From: an uncultured Muribaculaceae bacterium
GTDB lineage: Bacteria; Bacteroidota; Bacteroidia; Bacteroidales; Muribaculaceae
Direction of reading: 5' to 3'
DNA length: 64,000 bases
NCBI GenBank assembly: GCA_910578075.1
Contig: CAJTPK010000024.1
Location: forward strand, 1 to 64,000
This document shows, piece by piece, positions 51,051 to 60,373 of the stretch (position 1 is its first letter; each line of letters starts with the position of its first letter). Under the pieces are notes generated by a model. The model worked only from the letters and a program-made list of their open reading frames with translations. It was not told the DNA's origin and searched no databases. Position numbers and translations under genes: made by a program.

Positions 51051-52622
51051 TTATTCTTGCGGCGCTTTAAGGCTATCGCGGATCGCAAAGCGAAGCGCAG
51101 CCGCATCTTTGCCTCCGGAACGCAGGGTGTCGAGCACACCGGCTACGTATTCATCGCGCGAGCGGTAGCCAAGCAGCCGTGGCACTCCTGAATCGGGAAG
51201 CATCGGTTTGTGATTGAATACACGGAGTATTCCATCATAATCACCGTCACGGACCATCACCGCGAACTGTTCGCGCAGACGGTTGTAGTTCTTGCGTGGT
51301 TCCAGCTTGAACACAAGGCTCTTCAGGTGGGTCTCAAGAGCTGTGATACATGAGAATCTCGCATCTATCTTGCATTCCACATCACGTTTCACTCTATGGC
51401 GGACATGCTGCAGAGCCTGCTGGTCGGCCTTCTGTTTAAACGTGTGGATCACCTCTTTCTTCACTTTGCGTATCACCTTCTCGGCGTCGCGTCCCCGCTG
51501 CTTTGCCATCACTCTGATAACGCTTTCCAGCAAAAAGATGTTTTCGACTTCAGCAACTTCAGGAACCATTATCTCCTTGCGCCGCAGATACTCTACCTCG
51601 ATCTCTGTGCGACGGTCACGGTCAACTATTCCGCGGCTACGGAGGTGATGCATGTTTTTGAGGTCGTTGAAGGTGCGGGTGGTCTCTATCACCTTGTCGC
51701 ATGAGCCTAACGGACGCACGTTCCATTCCGGAAAAACCAGGGTATACAGCTTGAAATCGATGCTGTGCTGTGAATCCCCTTCGATGAAAAGCACCGGTTT
51801 GCGGCTTCCGGCAAGCTCAATGAAGATGTCTTCGCTGAGCGGTGTGTCTCGGATCACCTCATAATCCCATGCATTTTGCTCCGAATCATAACTCTTTACC
51901 CAGATGCATGTGCTCTTGGATCGGGAACTCACGAAGTCTATATCTACAGAGTCGTAAACGAAAGTGCAATCCGGGCGCAATGATTCAATGGCATTCCAGA
52001 GCGAGCCGATGATAGAGGGGTGGAGGAAGAGCGAGGGGGAATCAATGAAGATCACGGCGTCAGGCATCGCGTAGAGAACAGCGGCTATATAATAAAGCAC
52101 AGTTTTCTCTCCCTGGCTGAGCGATGTTATAGATATCAGGTCATCGCCTGCCTGGGTGGCGAACATCAGCGAACCTTTGTTGCGCATTATCCTGTTGCCG
52201 GGGAATACCTGCTCCCACAAAGACTTGATTGTGTCAAGTTTTGTCTTCCGTAACTTTACCCTTTTGCCTTCACCGAATTCCCGGTCTTTTATTTCGAGGA
52301 GGTATTCAAGTTCATCGGCAAACACCATGTAGATGAGCTTGTCAAGTTCGCTGACAGCATCCGTGCGCATGTATCGGTGCTGTTCGGCTGCCTTCCTGAA
52401 AAGGTCATCCACAGATCCCGGACGCGTCGATTCCTCCCTCTCCGGGAATGATGCCGATAGAGCCGACAGGCAGAATGCGCGCTCTCCGCAGAGAGTCACC
52501 ATCTCCTGCATGAACCGGCTTTTGCCGGCTCCGTTTCCACCGATCAGTGTTATCTGACGCACATCTGTCAATGTGCGTGTCCTGTTGTCGGGGAAGACCG
52601 GGGGAAGGATAATGCTGTTCAT
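51051..52622 (-). CDS. AAA-ATPase fused to DUF4435 (Toprim-like), PARIS/OLD-related protein
   Basis: 523 residues. The N-terminal ATPase half (about 1-275) has Walker A LIGGNGAGKSRFMQ, an ABC-like signature ITSLSQGEKTVL and a Walker B-like strand AVIFIDSPSLFLHPSI, in which the usual Asp-Glu is Asp-Ser. The C-terminal half (about 285-523) is DUF4435/Toprim-like: VLFIEGDSQHSIDFKLY (Glu of the nuclease site), GIVDRDRRTEIEV (DxD) and VPEVAEVENIFL. The same two modules are the separate AriA and AriB proteins of the PARIS anti-phage system and are fused in some versions (family knowledge). It lies between ribE and glgB in a block of core genes, so a housekeeping role is equally possible. Confidence 0.82.
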   Translation of the reverse strand: MNSIILPPVFPDNRTRTLTDVRQITLIGGNGAGKSRFMQEMVTLCGERAFCLSALSASFPEREESTRPGSVDDLFRKAAEQHRYMRTDAVSELDKLIYMVFADELEYLLEIKDREFGEGKRVKLRKTKLDTIKSLWEQVFPGNRIMRNKGSLMFATQAGDDLISITSLSQGEKTVLYYIAAVLYAMPDAVIFIDSPSLFLHPSIIGSLWNAIESLRPDCTFVYDSVDIDFVSSRSKSTCIWVKSYDSEQNAWDYEVIRDTPLSEDIFIELAGSRKPVLFIEGDSQHSIDFKLYTLVFPEWNVRPLGSCDKVIETTRTFNDLKNMHHLRSRGIVDRDRRTEIEVEYLRRKEIMVPEVAEVENIFLLESVIRVMAKQRGRDAEKVIRKVKKEVIHTFKQKADQQALQHVRHRVKRDVECKIDARFSCITALETHLKSLVFKLEPRKNYNRLREQFAVMVRDGDYDGILRVFNHKPMLPDSGVPRLLGYRSRDEYVAGVLDTLRSGGKDAAALRFAIRDSLKAPQE

Positions 52623-52667
52623 GGCGCGCCGGATTATATTTTGTGAGGAAAAGACGGGACTATATAA

Positions 52668-53270
52668 TTATATGGAAGAGAGGCGGGCAAGGTATTTCCC
52701 GAGAATGTCGAATTCGAGATTAACCTTTGTTCCGCGTTCGATGCGGCAGAAGTTGGTGTTGTCGTGGGTATACGGTATAATCGCCACCTTGAAGCTGTCG
52801 TCGGTCGGCTCGCATACTGTCAGACTCACTCCGTTCACTGTCACCGAACCCTTGTCGACGGTAATATATCCGCGTCGGGCAAGCTCCTTGTCGGCAGTGT
52901 ATTCAAAAGTGTAATACCAGCTGCCATCAGCCTCGCGGACATCGGTGCATATCGCAGTCTGGTCTACGTGTCCCTGCACGATGTGGCCGTCGAGACGTCC
53001 GTCGATTTTCATGGAACGCTCCAGATTCACAAGATCGCCGGGTTTCAAACCGCCGAGATTGGACCGGTCAAGCGTCTCTCGTATCGCTGTAACTGTGTAT
53101 GTGCCGTCACCGGGGAGTGCCACAACGGTGAGGCAAACGCCATTGTGCGATACGCTCTGGTCGATTGTCAGTTCGTCAACGAAACTGCACCGCATCGTTA
53201 TGTGCAGGTTGCTTCCTTCTTCGCGCAGGGCAACTACCTCCGCGGCTTCTTCCACTATTCCTGAGAACAT
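52668..53270 (-). CDS. ribE: Riboflavin synthase alpha subunit
   Basis: 200 residues, two lumazine-binding repeats. MFSGIVEEAAEVV, SVSHNGVCLTVVAL and LNLERSMK-like VNLERSMKIDGRLDGHIVQGHVD make up the first; VDKGSVTVNGVSLTVCEP and FCRIERGTKVNLEFD the second. It dismutates two lumazines to riboflavin. It follows DUF4923 by 57 nt and precedes the AAA/DUF4435 gene by 45 nt on the same strand. No FMN riboswitch is seen upstream. Confidence 0.96.
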   Translation of the reverse strand: MFSGIVEEAAEVVALREEGSNLHITMRCSFVDELTIDQSVSHNGVCLTVVALPGDGTYTVTAIRETLDRSNLGGLKPGDLVNLERSMKIDGRLDGHIVQGHVDQTAICTDVREADGSWYYTFEYTADKELARRGYITVDKGSVTVNGVSLTVCEPTDDSFKVAIIPYTHDNTNFCRIERGTKVNLEFDILGKYLARLSSI

Positions 53271-53327
53271 ATTATCGGGAGTTTGAAGTTATTTAAATTT
53301 AAAATTTAATAATTGAAATACGGACTC

Positions 53328-53966
53328 TTAGTTCGCGGAGAATGCGAATCCTACGCAGAGACCGTCATATGAATTAAGGAGGGAGGAGAGTGTCTTGGCT
53401 ACAGATATGTTTGAATATTTTGCCACAGCGTCGATGATAGCCATGAGTTTGGTTGCATCAAACATCACATCCATTGTTTTGGATGTCTTCTGAACATATG
53501 TCTTCACTTTGCCGAGCTTGATCTTACCGGCCGCCTTGAAGTTGAATTCAAACACACCCTTGTCGGCGGTTTCAGTTATTGTCCCTTTCAAAGTGAGTTT
53601 TTTTATCTTAAGTTCAAAATTGCCGGAATCATCGATTATGAGGGTTGCTCCGGTGAGACCGAACTTCTGATAATAAGGCTTGAGCTTTGTCTCAACAGCC
53701 GCTGAAGCTGCCTTGCCTCCCGCCTGTTTCAGGAAGTTGTCGCCCTGAAATGCCACAGCGGGTCCTGTTGCAAGCCAATTGCCATTCAGATCCTGCACCT
53801 TAAGGTTTGAGCTTGAGAAAACTCCCTCCAGAAGATTCCCTACCGTTTCGGAGGTGCTTCCTCCACCTAATTTACCTAAAAGATCCTTAAGATTCTGAGC
53901 ATTGGTCATATTAGAGCATGACAAAATCATGACCATAGCTGCGATGATAATTCTAACCTGTTTCAT
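53328..53966 (-). CDS. DUF4923 family exported protein
   Basis: 212 residues. Signal peptide VRIIIAAMVMILSCSNMTNA; the Cys at about 17 could be lipidated but lies awkwardly early. The mature part has LKDLLGKLGGG, WLATGPAVAFQGDNFLKQAG and AVETKLKPYYQKFGLTGATL, the pattern of the Bacteroidales DUF4923 family of unknown function. Predicted beta-rich, lipocalin-like fold (inference). A -7 element (TAATTTTG, complement of 54041-54048) lies about 75 nt upstream. It may head the long minus-strand run down to tadA. Confidence 0.8.
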   Translation of the reverse strand: MKQVRIIIAAMVMILSCSNMTNAQNLKDLLGKLGGGSTSETVGNLLEGVFSSSNLKVQDLNGNWLATGPAVAFQGDNFLKQAGGKAASAAVETKLKPYYQKFGLTGATLIIDDSGNFELKIKKLTLKGTITETADKGVFEFNFKAAGKIKLGKVKTYVQKTSKTMDVMFDATKLMAIIDAVAKYSNISVAKTLSSLLNSYDGLCVGFAFSAN

Positions 53967-54122
53967 CTCATCTGTTTATTTTAATATCATTATTCATCTG
54001 CGATGCAGCATAACTGGAATATCAGGTATCTGCACCCCCACAAAATTACAAATTATATTGGTTTAATTGGGGCATTTATGCACAAATTTACATTAAAATT
54101 AGTAAATTTTATAATTTAAAAG

Positions 54123-54130
54123 TAATTTTG
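54123..54130 (+). promoter_or_regulatory. -7 element of the DUF4493/PCMD operon
   Basis: TAATTTTG at 54123-54130, about 83 nt before the first ATG (54213), in a very AT-rich stretch. No convincing -33 element. Confidence 0.5.
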
Positions 54131-54212
54131 TTGTCGGAAAAGTGTGTCATAACAATAACAGGTAAAAATTTTTTGACTTGACCCACTTGTACCATAAGAA
54201 ATAATTAACAAC

Positions 54213-56801
54213 ATGAGACAATTCACAAAAGCAACTCTGTTCATGGCGCTGTCAGCAATTGCCCTGACCTCCTGCAGCGATGAGTCGCCCTGGAGCGGTC
54301 CTTCAGGGGAGGGAGCCGTGAAGCTGAATTTCAGCTCAGACGGCCGCGTCATGCGTCAGACCCGTGCTGACGATTCGCTGAGTCCGGTGGTGCCGGACGG
54401 CAGCGCGTTCACAGTCAACTTTGCCAAAAGCGATGGCTCCTATTCCAAAAACTGGAGCAGCGTTGACGCATTTAACCGCGAGAAATCATTCCCCATCGGA
54501 GATTACACACTGACAGCCTCATACGGCTCTATCGATGTGGAGGGATTTGACAATCCATATTATCTCGGCAGCAACCGGGTGCATGTGTCACCGGGTGCTA
54601 CTACCGATGTAAACGTGACCGCCACCCTCGCCAACGCGATGGTTTCGGTTAGATATACCGATGCTTTCCGCGAGAACTTCAGCGCTTACAGCGCGGCGGT
54701 TCAGACCGAAGGTCATGACTGGGTGGTGTTCGCCCAGAATGAGGATCGTCCGGCATATGTCGCTCCCAGCGCGGACGTGAAACTTAATCTTACACTTACA
54801 AATGATGCCGGAGAGCGCGTTACAATCCAGCCCGCCGGCTTCACGGCTGTTGCCCGCCATCATTATGTGGTGACAATCGGTGTGACAGGTAATGCAGCCT
54901 CTGGTAATCTTGCCCTTGATGTGGAGTTTGATGAGGATGTGGTTTCGGAGACAGTAAACGTATCGCTCGGCGATGAGCTATTCTCCGCTCCGGCTCCTAC
55001 AGTAACAGCAAAAGGATTCACCCCTGAGACTGAGGTTGGAAATTTCGAATATTCAGAACTCAAGGAAACACCGGAGTTCCATGTGTTTGCATTCGGTGGT
55101 CTTAAGAGCGCGACACTCAATGTCGTGGCAGAAAACGGTTATGCGCCGGTGTTCGGTCGCAGCGTGGAGTTTGTGAATGCCGATAATCTCACAATGCAGC
55201 AGCTCGAGCAGGAGGGTGTTGCCGGATATTTCCGCAATGCCGACAAGCTTGGCGTGGTTAATGTGAAGAAGTTCCTGGAGCGTCTTCCAGCCGGCAAATA
55301 TGAGATAGAGGTGCAGGCTGTGGATGTCATGACCCGCACATCGGAGCCGCTTAAACTGACTGCTGTCATCACTCCTCTTGAGATTCAGCTCGCGCCTGCG
55401 GCGCAGGCTGCGTTCATGGGTTCGGAGGTAACGGTTGATCTCACCACCAACAGCCCTGAGCTGAAGAATGTCGTGGCATTCAAGGTTCCGGATGCTCACA
55501 ACAAGATGGTGGATGCCGAGATAAAGAGCGTTACAGATATTACCGCTTCCGGTGCTTCAGTGCGCGCGGGATCCGGATATGTCTACCGTTATGTTCTCGC
55601 TCTTGAGCCCTCTTTCCGTTCTGAAATTGATGTTGAGATGTCGGTTATCGCTAATCGCAATAAGAAAGCTACCACAAAGGTGCTTGTCGGTGCTCCTGAA
55701 TATACAATGGTGCCTGATGCCTTCAGCAACCGCGTTGTCCTCAAGATTGAATCTGAGAATCCAGCTGTCGTAAAGGCACTGGTTGATAATCTCCAGTTCT
55801 TCAATGGAGAGGCTCAGGTTCCGTCAGCGAATATCACACATGATTCCGCCAACGGCATGATAACGGTAAGCGGTCTCACGCCTGCCATCAAATATGTATC
55901 CCTGAAAGCTGTCTGCGGAACATTCGAGAAAACAGTACCCGAATTCACTACGGAAATTGAAGAAGCTGTGCCCAATGGAGATTTTTCAGAGGTATCCAAC
56001 ACTATTAATATAGACAGAATCAAAGCTGGTGGTCAGTATAAATACATTGCAACAACAATGCAGAATTGGTCGTCAATAAATGTTGATGAACCAAATGTTT
56101 GGGCATCTGTTAATGCAAAAACTGCCTATGCTGGAGCTTCGAATCAGAATACATGGTTTGTTGTCCCTTCCACTCTTGCATCTAACGGCGAGGTGATTGT
56201 AAGGAGTGTGGCGTATGACCATAACGGCTCTGATCCTGCGTTGGATAATCATGGAGCTGCTGTGAGAAAAAAATACAGTCGCAATGCACCTGCTTCATTT
56301 GCAAGCAAAGCATCAGGAGAATTGTTCCTTGGATCATATTCATATGATGGAACTGAACATCGTGAGGATGGTATATCATTCCCTTCAAGACCTTCTTCCG
56401 TGTCTTTCGATTATAAATATGCTCCTGTTTCAAATGAATCGGCTTCTGTTGAAGTTGCAGTTCTTGATTCCGAAGGTGCGGCAATTGCAAGTGGAACTCT
56501 TACCCTCGGAGAAAGTCAGTCCTATAAGAACCAGACTGTGTCATTAAGTTATAATGCTGGAACATTTGGAAAGAAAGCAGCCAAATTGCAGATTTGTTTC
56601 AAGTCCACGAAAAACGAAAATGTGTCTGTCCCGGTTCCAACTAATCTGGAGGATGTTTCCAATACCACAAGTTTAAGTGGTCAGACAATTGCTACAAACG
56701 CTTATAAATCTCTTTGTGTCGGTTCTGTATTGACCATCGACAATGTCAAGCTTGGTTACGGCAGTTCCACTACGACCAGAGCCGCGAAGAGTAGACGATA
56801 A
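54213..56801 (+). CDS. DUF4493 surface lipoprotein 1
   Basis: 862 residues. The lipobox SAIALTSCSDE (Cys 21) is followed by GPSGEGAVKLNF and the arginine site RQTRADD (Arg 51). A DUF4493 domain (about 55-255, FPIGDYTLTASYGSI, NPYYLGSNRVHV) comes next, then several Ig-like modules (about 260-590). A C-terminal module (about 590-862, opening VPNGDFSEVSN and ending SVLTIDNVKLGYG) is jelly-roll-like and could bind carbohydrate. The coding sequence becomes clearly AT-rich from about 55980 (19 G/C of 60 at 56041-56100), exactly at this module. It begins the coupled operon of surface proteins; 6-18 nt to the next gene. Function unknown. Confidence 0.82.
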   Translation: MRQFTKATLFMALSAIALTSCSDESPWSGPSGEGAVKLNFSSDGRVMRQTRADDSLSPVVPDGSAFTVNFAKSDGSYSKNWSSVDAFNREKSFPIGDYTLTASYGSIDVEGFDNPYYLGSNRVHVSPGATTDVNVTATLANAMVSVRYTDAFRENFSAYSAAVQTEGHDWVVFAQNEDRPAYVAPSADVKLNLTLTNDAGERVTIQPAGFTAVARHHYVVTIGVTGNAASGNLALDVEFDEDVVSETVNVSLGDELFSAPAPTVTAKGFTPETEVGNFEYSELKETPEFHVFAFGGLKSATLNVVAENGYAPVFGRSVEFVNADNLTMQQLEQEGVAGYFRNADKLGVVNVKKFLERLPAGKYEIEVQAVDVMTRTSEPLKLTAVITPLEIQLAPAAQAAFMGSEVTVDLTTNSPELKNVVAFKVPDAHNKMVDAEIKSVTDITASGASVRAGSGYVYRYVLALEPSFRSEIDVEMSVIANRNKKATTKVLVGAPEYTMVPDAFSNRVVLKIESENPAVVKALVDNLQFFNGEAQVPSANITHDSANGMITVSGLTPAIKYVSLKAVCGTFEKTVPEFTTEIEEAVPNGDFSEVSNTINIDRIKAGGQYKYIATTMQNWSSINVDEPNVWASVNAKTAYAGASNQNTWFVVPSTLASNGEVIVRSVAYDHNGSDPALDNHGAAVRKKYSRNAPASFASKASGELFLGSYSYDGTEHREDGISFPSRPSSVSFDYKYAPVSNESASVEVAVLDSEGAAIASGTLTLGESQSYKNQTVSLSYNAGTFGKKAAKLQICFKSTKNENVSVPVPTNLEDVSNTTSLSGQTIATNAYKSLCVGSVLTIDNVKLGYGSSTTTRAAKSRR

Positions 56802-56819
56802 CCTAACATGATTCATACA

Positions 56820-58103
56820 ATGAAGAAACTATATATATATTCGCTTGCGGCTGCTGCTTTGATGGCTACAGCCTGCAGCAAGGAGGATCCTTTCACCGGT
56901 CCGGAAAGCAGCGAGGAAGGACAGATCCTGAAGTCAGCGATTGCCGTCGATATGAAGGTTGACGAGACGGTGCGCAAGAATGTTCGCACCCGCGCTGATG
57001 TTAATCTTGATGATTTCACGGTGATATTCACAAAGGAGGGTCAGACAACCCCGGTGAAGAAATTCAAATATAGCGAGATGCCGGATGTGGTCACACTCCC
57101 TGTTGGTGACTACATCTGCACGGCGACTCTTGGCGAGAACCGCCTCGCCGAATGGGAAAATCCGTATTTCCTCGGACGTTCGGATTCCTTTACTGTCAAT
57201 CCTTATGAAATCACGAGTTATGTGGCTCCAATCGAGTGCCGACTTGAGAATATTAAGGTGACAATTGAGTTTGATCCTGCTCTTAAGTCCCGTATGTCAG
57301 CTGATTCATATGTTGAGGTTAAGGTGGGGGATAACAGCGGTCTGAACTTCACCTTGACAGAGGCAGAGGCAGGTAAGGCAGGTTATTTCATGCACACTGC
57401 GGAAACAACTCTCGTGGCTACATTCAATGGCAAGATCGATGGTGCCAAAGCTGTGGAGACCAAATCGCTGAAAGATGTTGCCAAAGGTAACCATTACAAG
57501 ATAACTTTCAAACTTCATGACTATAGCAACGACCCAACGGGCGATTCAGATGCCGATATTCAGGTTGATGCTTCTGTGACAATAACCGATATCGAGCGCA
57601 ATGTGGAGATCGGTGATGAACCGCTGCTTGACGATAGCGAGCGTCCTTCAGAGGAGCCGGAGAAACCGGGTCCCGGTCCTGACGAACCCAAGGCAGAGGC
57701 TCCTGCAATCACAGGTGTGGCACCTATTGACCTTGATAAACTTAATACTATCGACGGCTCTGTACCGGTAGGTATGAAAGTTGTGAGCACAGCCGAGGGC
57801 GGTTTCACTGCATTTGACGTAGAGATTGAATCACCGGATCTTACACCTGAGGAACTCGAAGGTGTCGGTCTTGCCGCTAATCTGAATCTTGCCGAAACTC
57901 CGGAGCAGTTTGCAGCTCCGTTGACCAACTTTGGTTTCCCTGTAAATGTGAAGGGTAAGAAAGAGGCTAATATCGAGATTTCCACCATGTTGCTTGGAAT
58001 GTTGAGCGCTGTAGGTGCTGGACATGAGCATAAGTTCATCATAACGGTGACTGATGCCAACGGCACAACAGAGAAGACACTCAGACTCTACATTCCTGAA
58101 TAA
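56820..58103 (+). CDS. DUF4493 surface lipoprotein 2
   Basis: 427 residues from ATG 56820 (MKKLYIYSLAAAALMATACS); ATG 56808 is in frame but weaker as a signal peptide. Lipid Cys 19, arginine site KNVRTRADVN (Arg 58), then a DUF4493 domain (FKYSEMPDVVTLPVGDYICT, ENPYFLGRSDSFTV) to about residue 245. A Pro/Glu-rich linker (SERPSEEPEKPGPGPDEP) leads to a final Ig-like module (about 285-427). It lacks the C-terminal jelly-roll of its neighbours, so it may be a structural rather than a tip subunit (inference). Confidence 0.82.
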   Translation: MKKLYIYSLAAAALMATACSKEDPFTGPESSEEGQILKSAIAVDMKVDETVRKNVRTRADVNLDDFTVIFTKEGQTTPVKKFKYSEMPDVVTLPVGDYICTATLGENRLAEWENPYFLGRSDSFTVNPYEITSYVAPIECRLENIKVTIEFDPALKSRMSADSYVEVKVGDNSGLNFTLTEAEAGKAGYFMHTAETTLVATFNGKIDGAKAVETKSLKDVAKGNHYKITFKLHDYSNDPTGDSDADIQVDASVTITDIERNVEIGDEPLLDDSERPSEEPEKPGPGPDEPKAEAPAITGVAPIDLDKLNTIDGSVPVGMKVVSTAEGGFTAFDVEIESPDLTPEELEGVGLAANLNLAETPEQFAAPLTNFGFPVNVKGKKEANIEISTMLLGMLSAVGAGHEHKFIITVTDANGTTEKTLRLYIPE

Positions 58104-58114
58104 ACAAGAAGGTC

Positions 58115-60373
58115 ATGACAAGTATTAAAAAATTATTATATAATCTTGCGGTGGTTTCCATGACATGCTCATTGTTGGTGTCATGTTCTATGGAGGAGCC
58201 GTTCAAGGCAGGGGGTGAGGGCACATTGAGCCTCACTACCGATATCAGGGGCAATGTGGTGAAGACCCGCGCTATTGCCGCTGATGAACTTACGGCATTA
58301 CGCAATAAGTGTGTCGTATATATAGAGAACAACCAGGGTGTGATCCGCAAATACAAGGGTCTCGATAATATCCCCTCCGAAATCAAGCTCCGCACAGGCT
58401 CGTATGTTGCCGAGGCATGGAGCGGTGACTCTGTGTCGGCTTCGTTCGATAGCAAGTTCTATCGCGGCTGGCAGCGTTTCGAGATGCAGGAGGGTGCCAA
58501 TTCCCTTACATTGCGTTGTAATATCGCCAACGTTATTGTGTCGGTGGATCCTGCATCTCTCGATGTCAATCTTACCGATATGAAGGTGACATTCTCTCAT
58601 TCCCGTGGTGAGCTGGTGTTTGACCGGACAAACATCGAGGCTGGTGCCAAGGGTTATTTCATGATGCCTAACGCTGATAAAAACTTGACTTATAAAGTTG
58701 AGGGTAAAAAATCATCAGGTGAGGCTTATGAGAAAACCGGTGTGATCGAGAATGTGCAGCGTGCGCATGAATATGCCATGACTATCACAGAAGAGGAGGC
58801 TCCTGTCACAGAGGGTGGTGCGTTGATCCGTCTTACTATAGCCGACATACCGGTGATAGAGGAAGAAGTGGAGATATTCACGGCTCCTGCTATCCGTGGA
58901 GTTGACTTTGATATTGAGTCGCAGGTGGTTTCCAAAGATCATAATTTCCAGGATACCCGCGTTTATATCCGCGGATATTTCGGACTTGGATCTGTGATTA
59001 TGACAGTGAGTGATAATTTCACAGACCTTCAGTCGGGTATGAATCTGACAGAGGGAAGTGTTCAGACGGATCTCTCTGCAAAGGGAATTCGCGTGGAGCG
59101 CCGCACATCTACCGATGCCGCAACCTCATTGGAATCCGGTGTGGTGACAGTAGATGAGATGTATGTCACATTCTCTAAGGCATTCCTTGACGCTCTTGCC
59201 GACAGCGATGAGGAATACAAGATTACATTCGAGGCTACGGATGCACGTCATAACACAACGATTGCGAGTCTTCGTTTCGCCAACACTGAGAATGCGGAGG
59301 AGCACCTTGCGCCAGTCGGACTTGTGGATGCTGATGTGTTTGCAAATGATATGCTTGCGGTTCGAGCTACGAGGGCGACACTGTCAGCAAATGTGTTTGA
59401 TCCTGCAGCAGCTCAGAATTATGGTATCAAATATCGTGAGCAGGGCGCATCTGAATGGACAGCGGCATATCCTGCTTCAGGTGCACGCGCAAAGCACACC
59501 CGCGCTACTGTGATTCCTTACAGTGTGACAGTAACGGGTCTCAACCCCGGCACAACATATGAGTTCATTGCCTTCTGTGATGGATTCGATGGCTCCGATG
59601 TGCAGACATTCACAACAGAGACTCCGTTTGCATCAATTCCTAACGGCAGCTTTGAGGATTGGTCGACATATTCCGCAAGTACTTTCTTGGGAACAAAGAA
59701 TGTCACATTACCTTGGAGTGTCGGCGACAAGGAAGCATCTTTCTGGGGATCCGGAAATGAGGGCTCTGCCACAGCAAATAAGACCTTGACAAATAAGACA
59801 ACGGATATGCTTAATTCCGGAACTTACGCTGTCAAGCTTCAATCAGATGAGGCATTGTCTATCTTGGCTGCCGGAAATATCTTTATCGGACATTACGTAG
59901 AGACAGACGGCAAAAACGGAGTACTGTCACTTGGTCGAGAATACAACGGTACGCATCCTGATAAGATGACAATGTGGGTGAATTATCGTCCGGCTACTGG
60001 GGTAAAGGTCAATAAAGGCGAGGAGGCTAATGTCCCTGATGGATTTGCCGGAGGATCTGACCATGGGCAGATTTATGTGGCATTAACCACAGCACCTGTT
60101 GAAATCAGAACAAATCCAAGTAAAAGGAAGTTATTCGATGCCGAAGGCGATGAAACTGTTCTTGCATATGGACAGGTAACATGGACTGAAGCATTCGGAC
60201 CAGATGGTCAACTTCAAAAGATTGAGATTCCTTTCACATATAACGAAAGGGCTAAAACTAAGAAACCGGTTTATCTGGTTATGGTAGCCTCGGCTTCGAA
60301 ATATGGTGATTATTTCTCCGGAGCCAAAGGATCTGTAATATATCTTGATGATGTAGAACTCGTTTATGAGTAG
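58115..60373 (+). CDS. DUF4493-PCMD surface lipoprotein 3
   Basis: 752 residues. The lipobox SLLVSCSMEE (Cys 24) is followed by GGEGTLSLTTD and the arginine site VVKTRAIAAD (Arg 52). A DUF4493 domain (about 55-250), Ig/fibronectin-like segments (about 255-505; GLNPGTTYEFIAFCDGF) and a C-terminal PCMD domain (IPNGSFEDW, FWGSGNEGS, FIGHYVETDGKNGVLSLG, VEIRTNPSKRKLFD, SASKYGDYFSGAKG) follow. The PCMD part is clearly homologous to that of the lipoprotein at 62232. It starts 11 nt after the previous gene and overlaps the next by 8 nt. Confidence 0.85.
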   Translation: MTSIKKLLYNLAVVSMTCSLLVSCSMEEPFKAGGEGTLSLTTDIRGNVVKTRAIAADELTALRNKCVVYIENNQGVIRKYKGLDNIPSEIKLRTGSYVAEAWSGDSVSASFDSKFYRGWQRFEMQEGANSLTLRCNIANVIVSVDPASLDVNLTDMKVTFSHSRGELVFDRTNIEAGAKGYFMMPNADKNLTYKVEGKKSSGEAYEKTGVIENVQRAHEYAMTITEEEAPVTEGGALIRLTIADIPVIEEEVEIFTAPAIRGVDFDIESQVVSKDHNFQDTRVYIRGYFGLGSVIMTVSDNFTDLQSGMNLTEGSVQTDLSAKGIRVERRTSTDAATSLESGVVTVDEMYVTFSKAFLDALADSDEEYKITFEATDARHNTTIASLRFANTENAEEHLAPVGLVDADVFANDMLAVRATRATLSANVFDPAAAQNYGIKYREQGASEWTAAYPASGARAKHTRATVIPYSVTVTGLNPGTTYEFIAFCDGFDGSDVQTFTTETPFASIPNGSFEDWSTYSASTFLGTKNVTLPWSVGDKEASFWGSGNEGSATANKTLTNKTTDMLNSGTYAVKLQSDEALSILAAGNIFIGHYVETDGKNGVLSLGREYNGTHPDKMTMWVNYRPATGVKVNKGEEANVPDGFAGGSDHGQIYVALTTAPVEIRTNPSKRKLFDAEGDETVLAYGQVTWTEAFGPDGQLQKIEIPFTYNERAKTKKPVYLVMVASASKYGDYFSGAKGSVIYLDDVELVYE

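Noticed and set aside
8336..53335. Shared ACGGACTCT sequence at about 8336, 44841 and 53321
   Set aside because: Too short to separate from chance, and the contexts differ (hairpin arm, dnaB leader, DUF4923 end).
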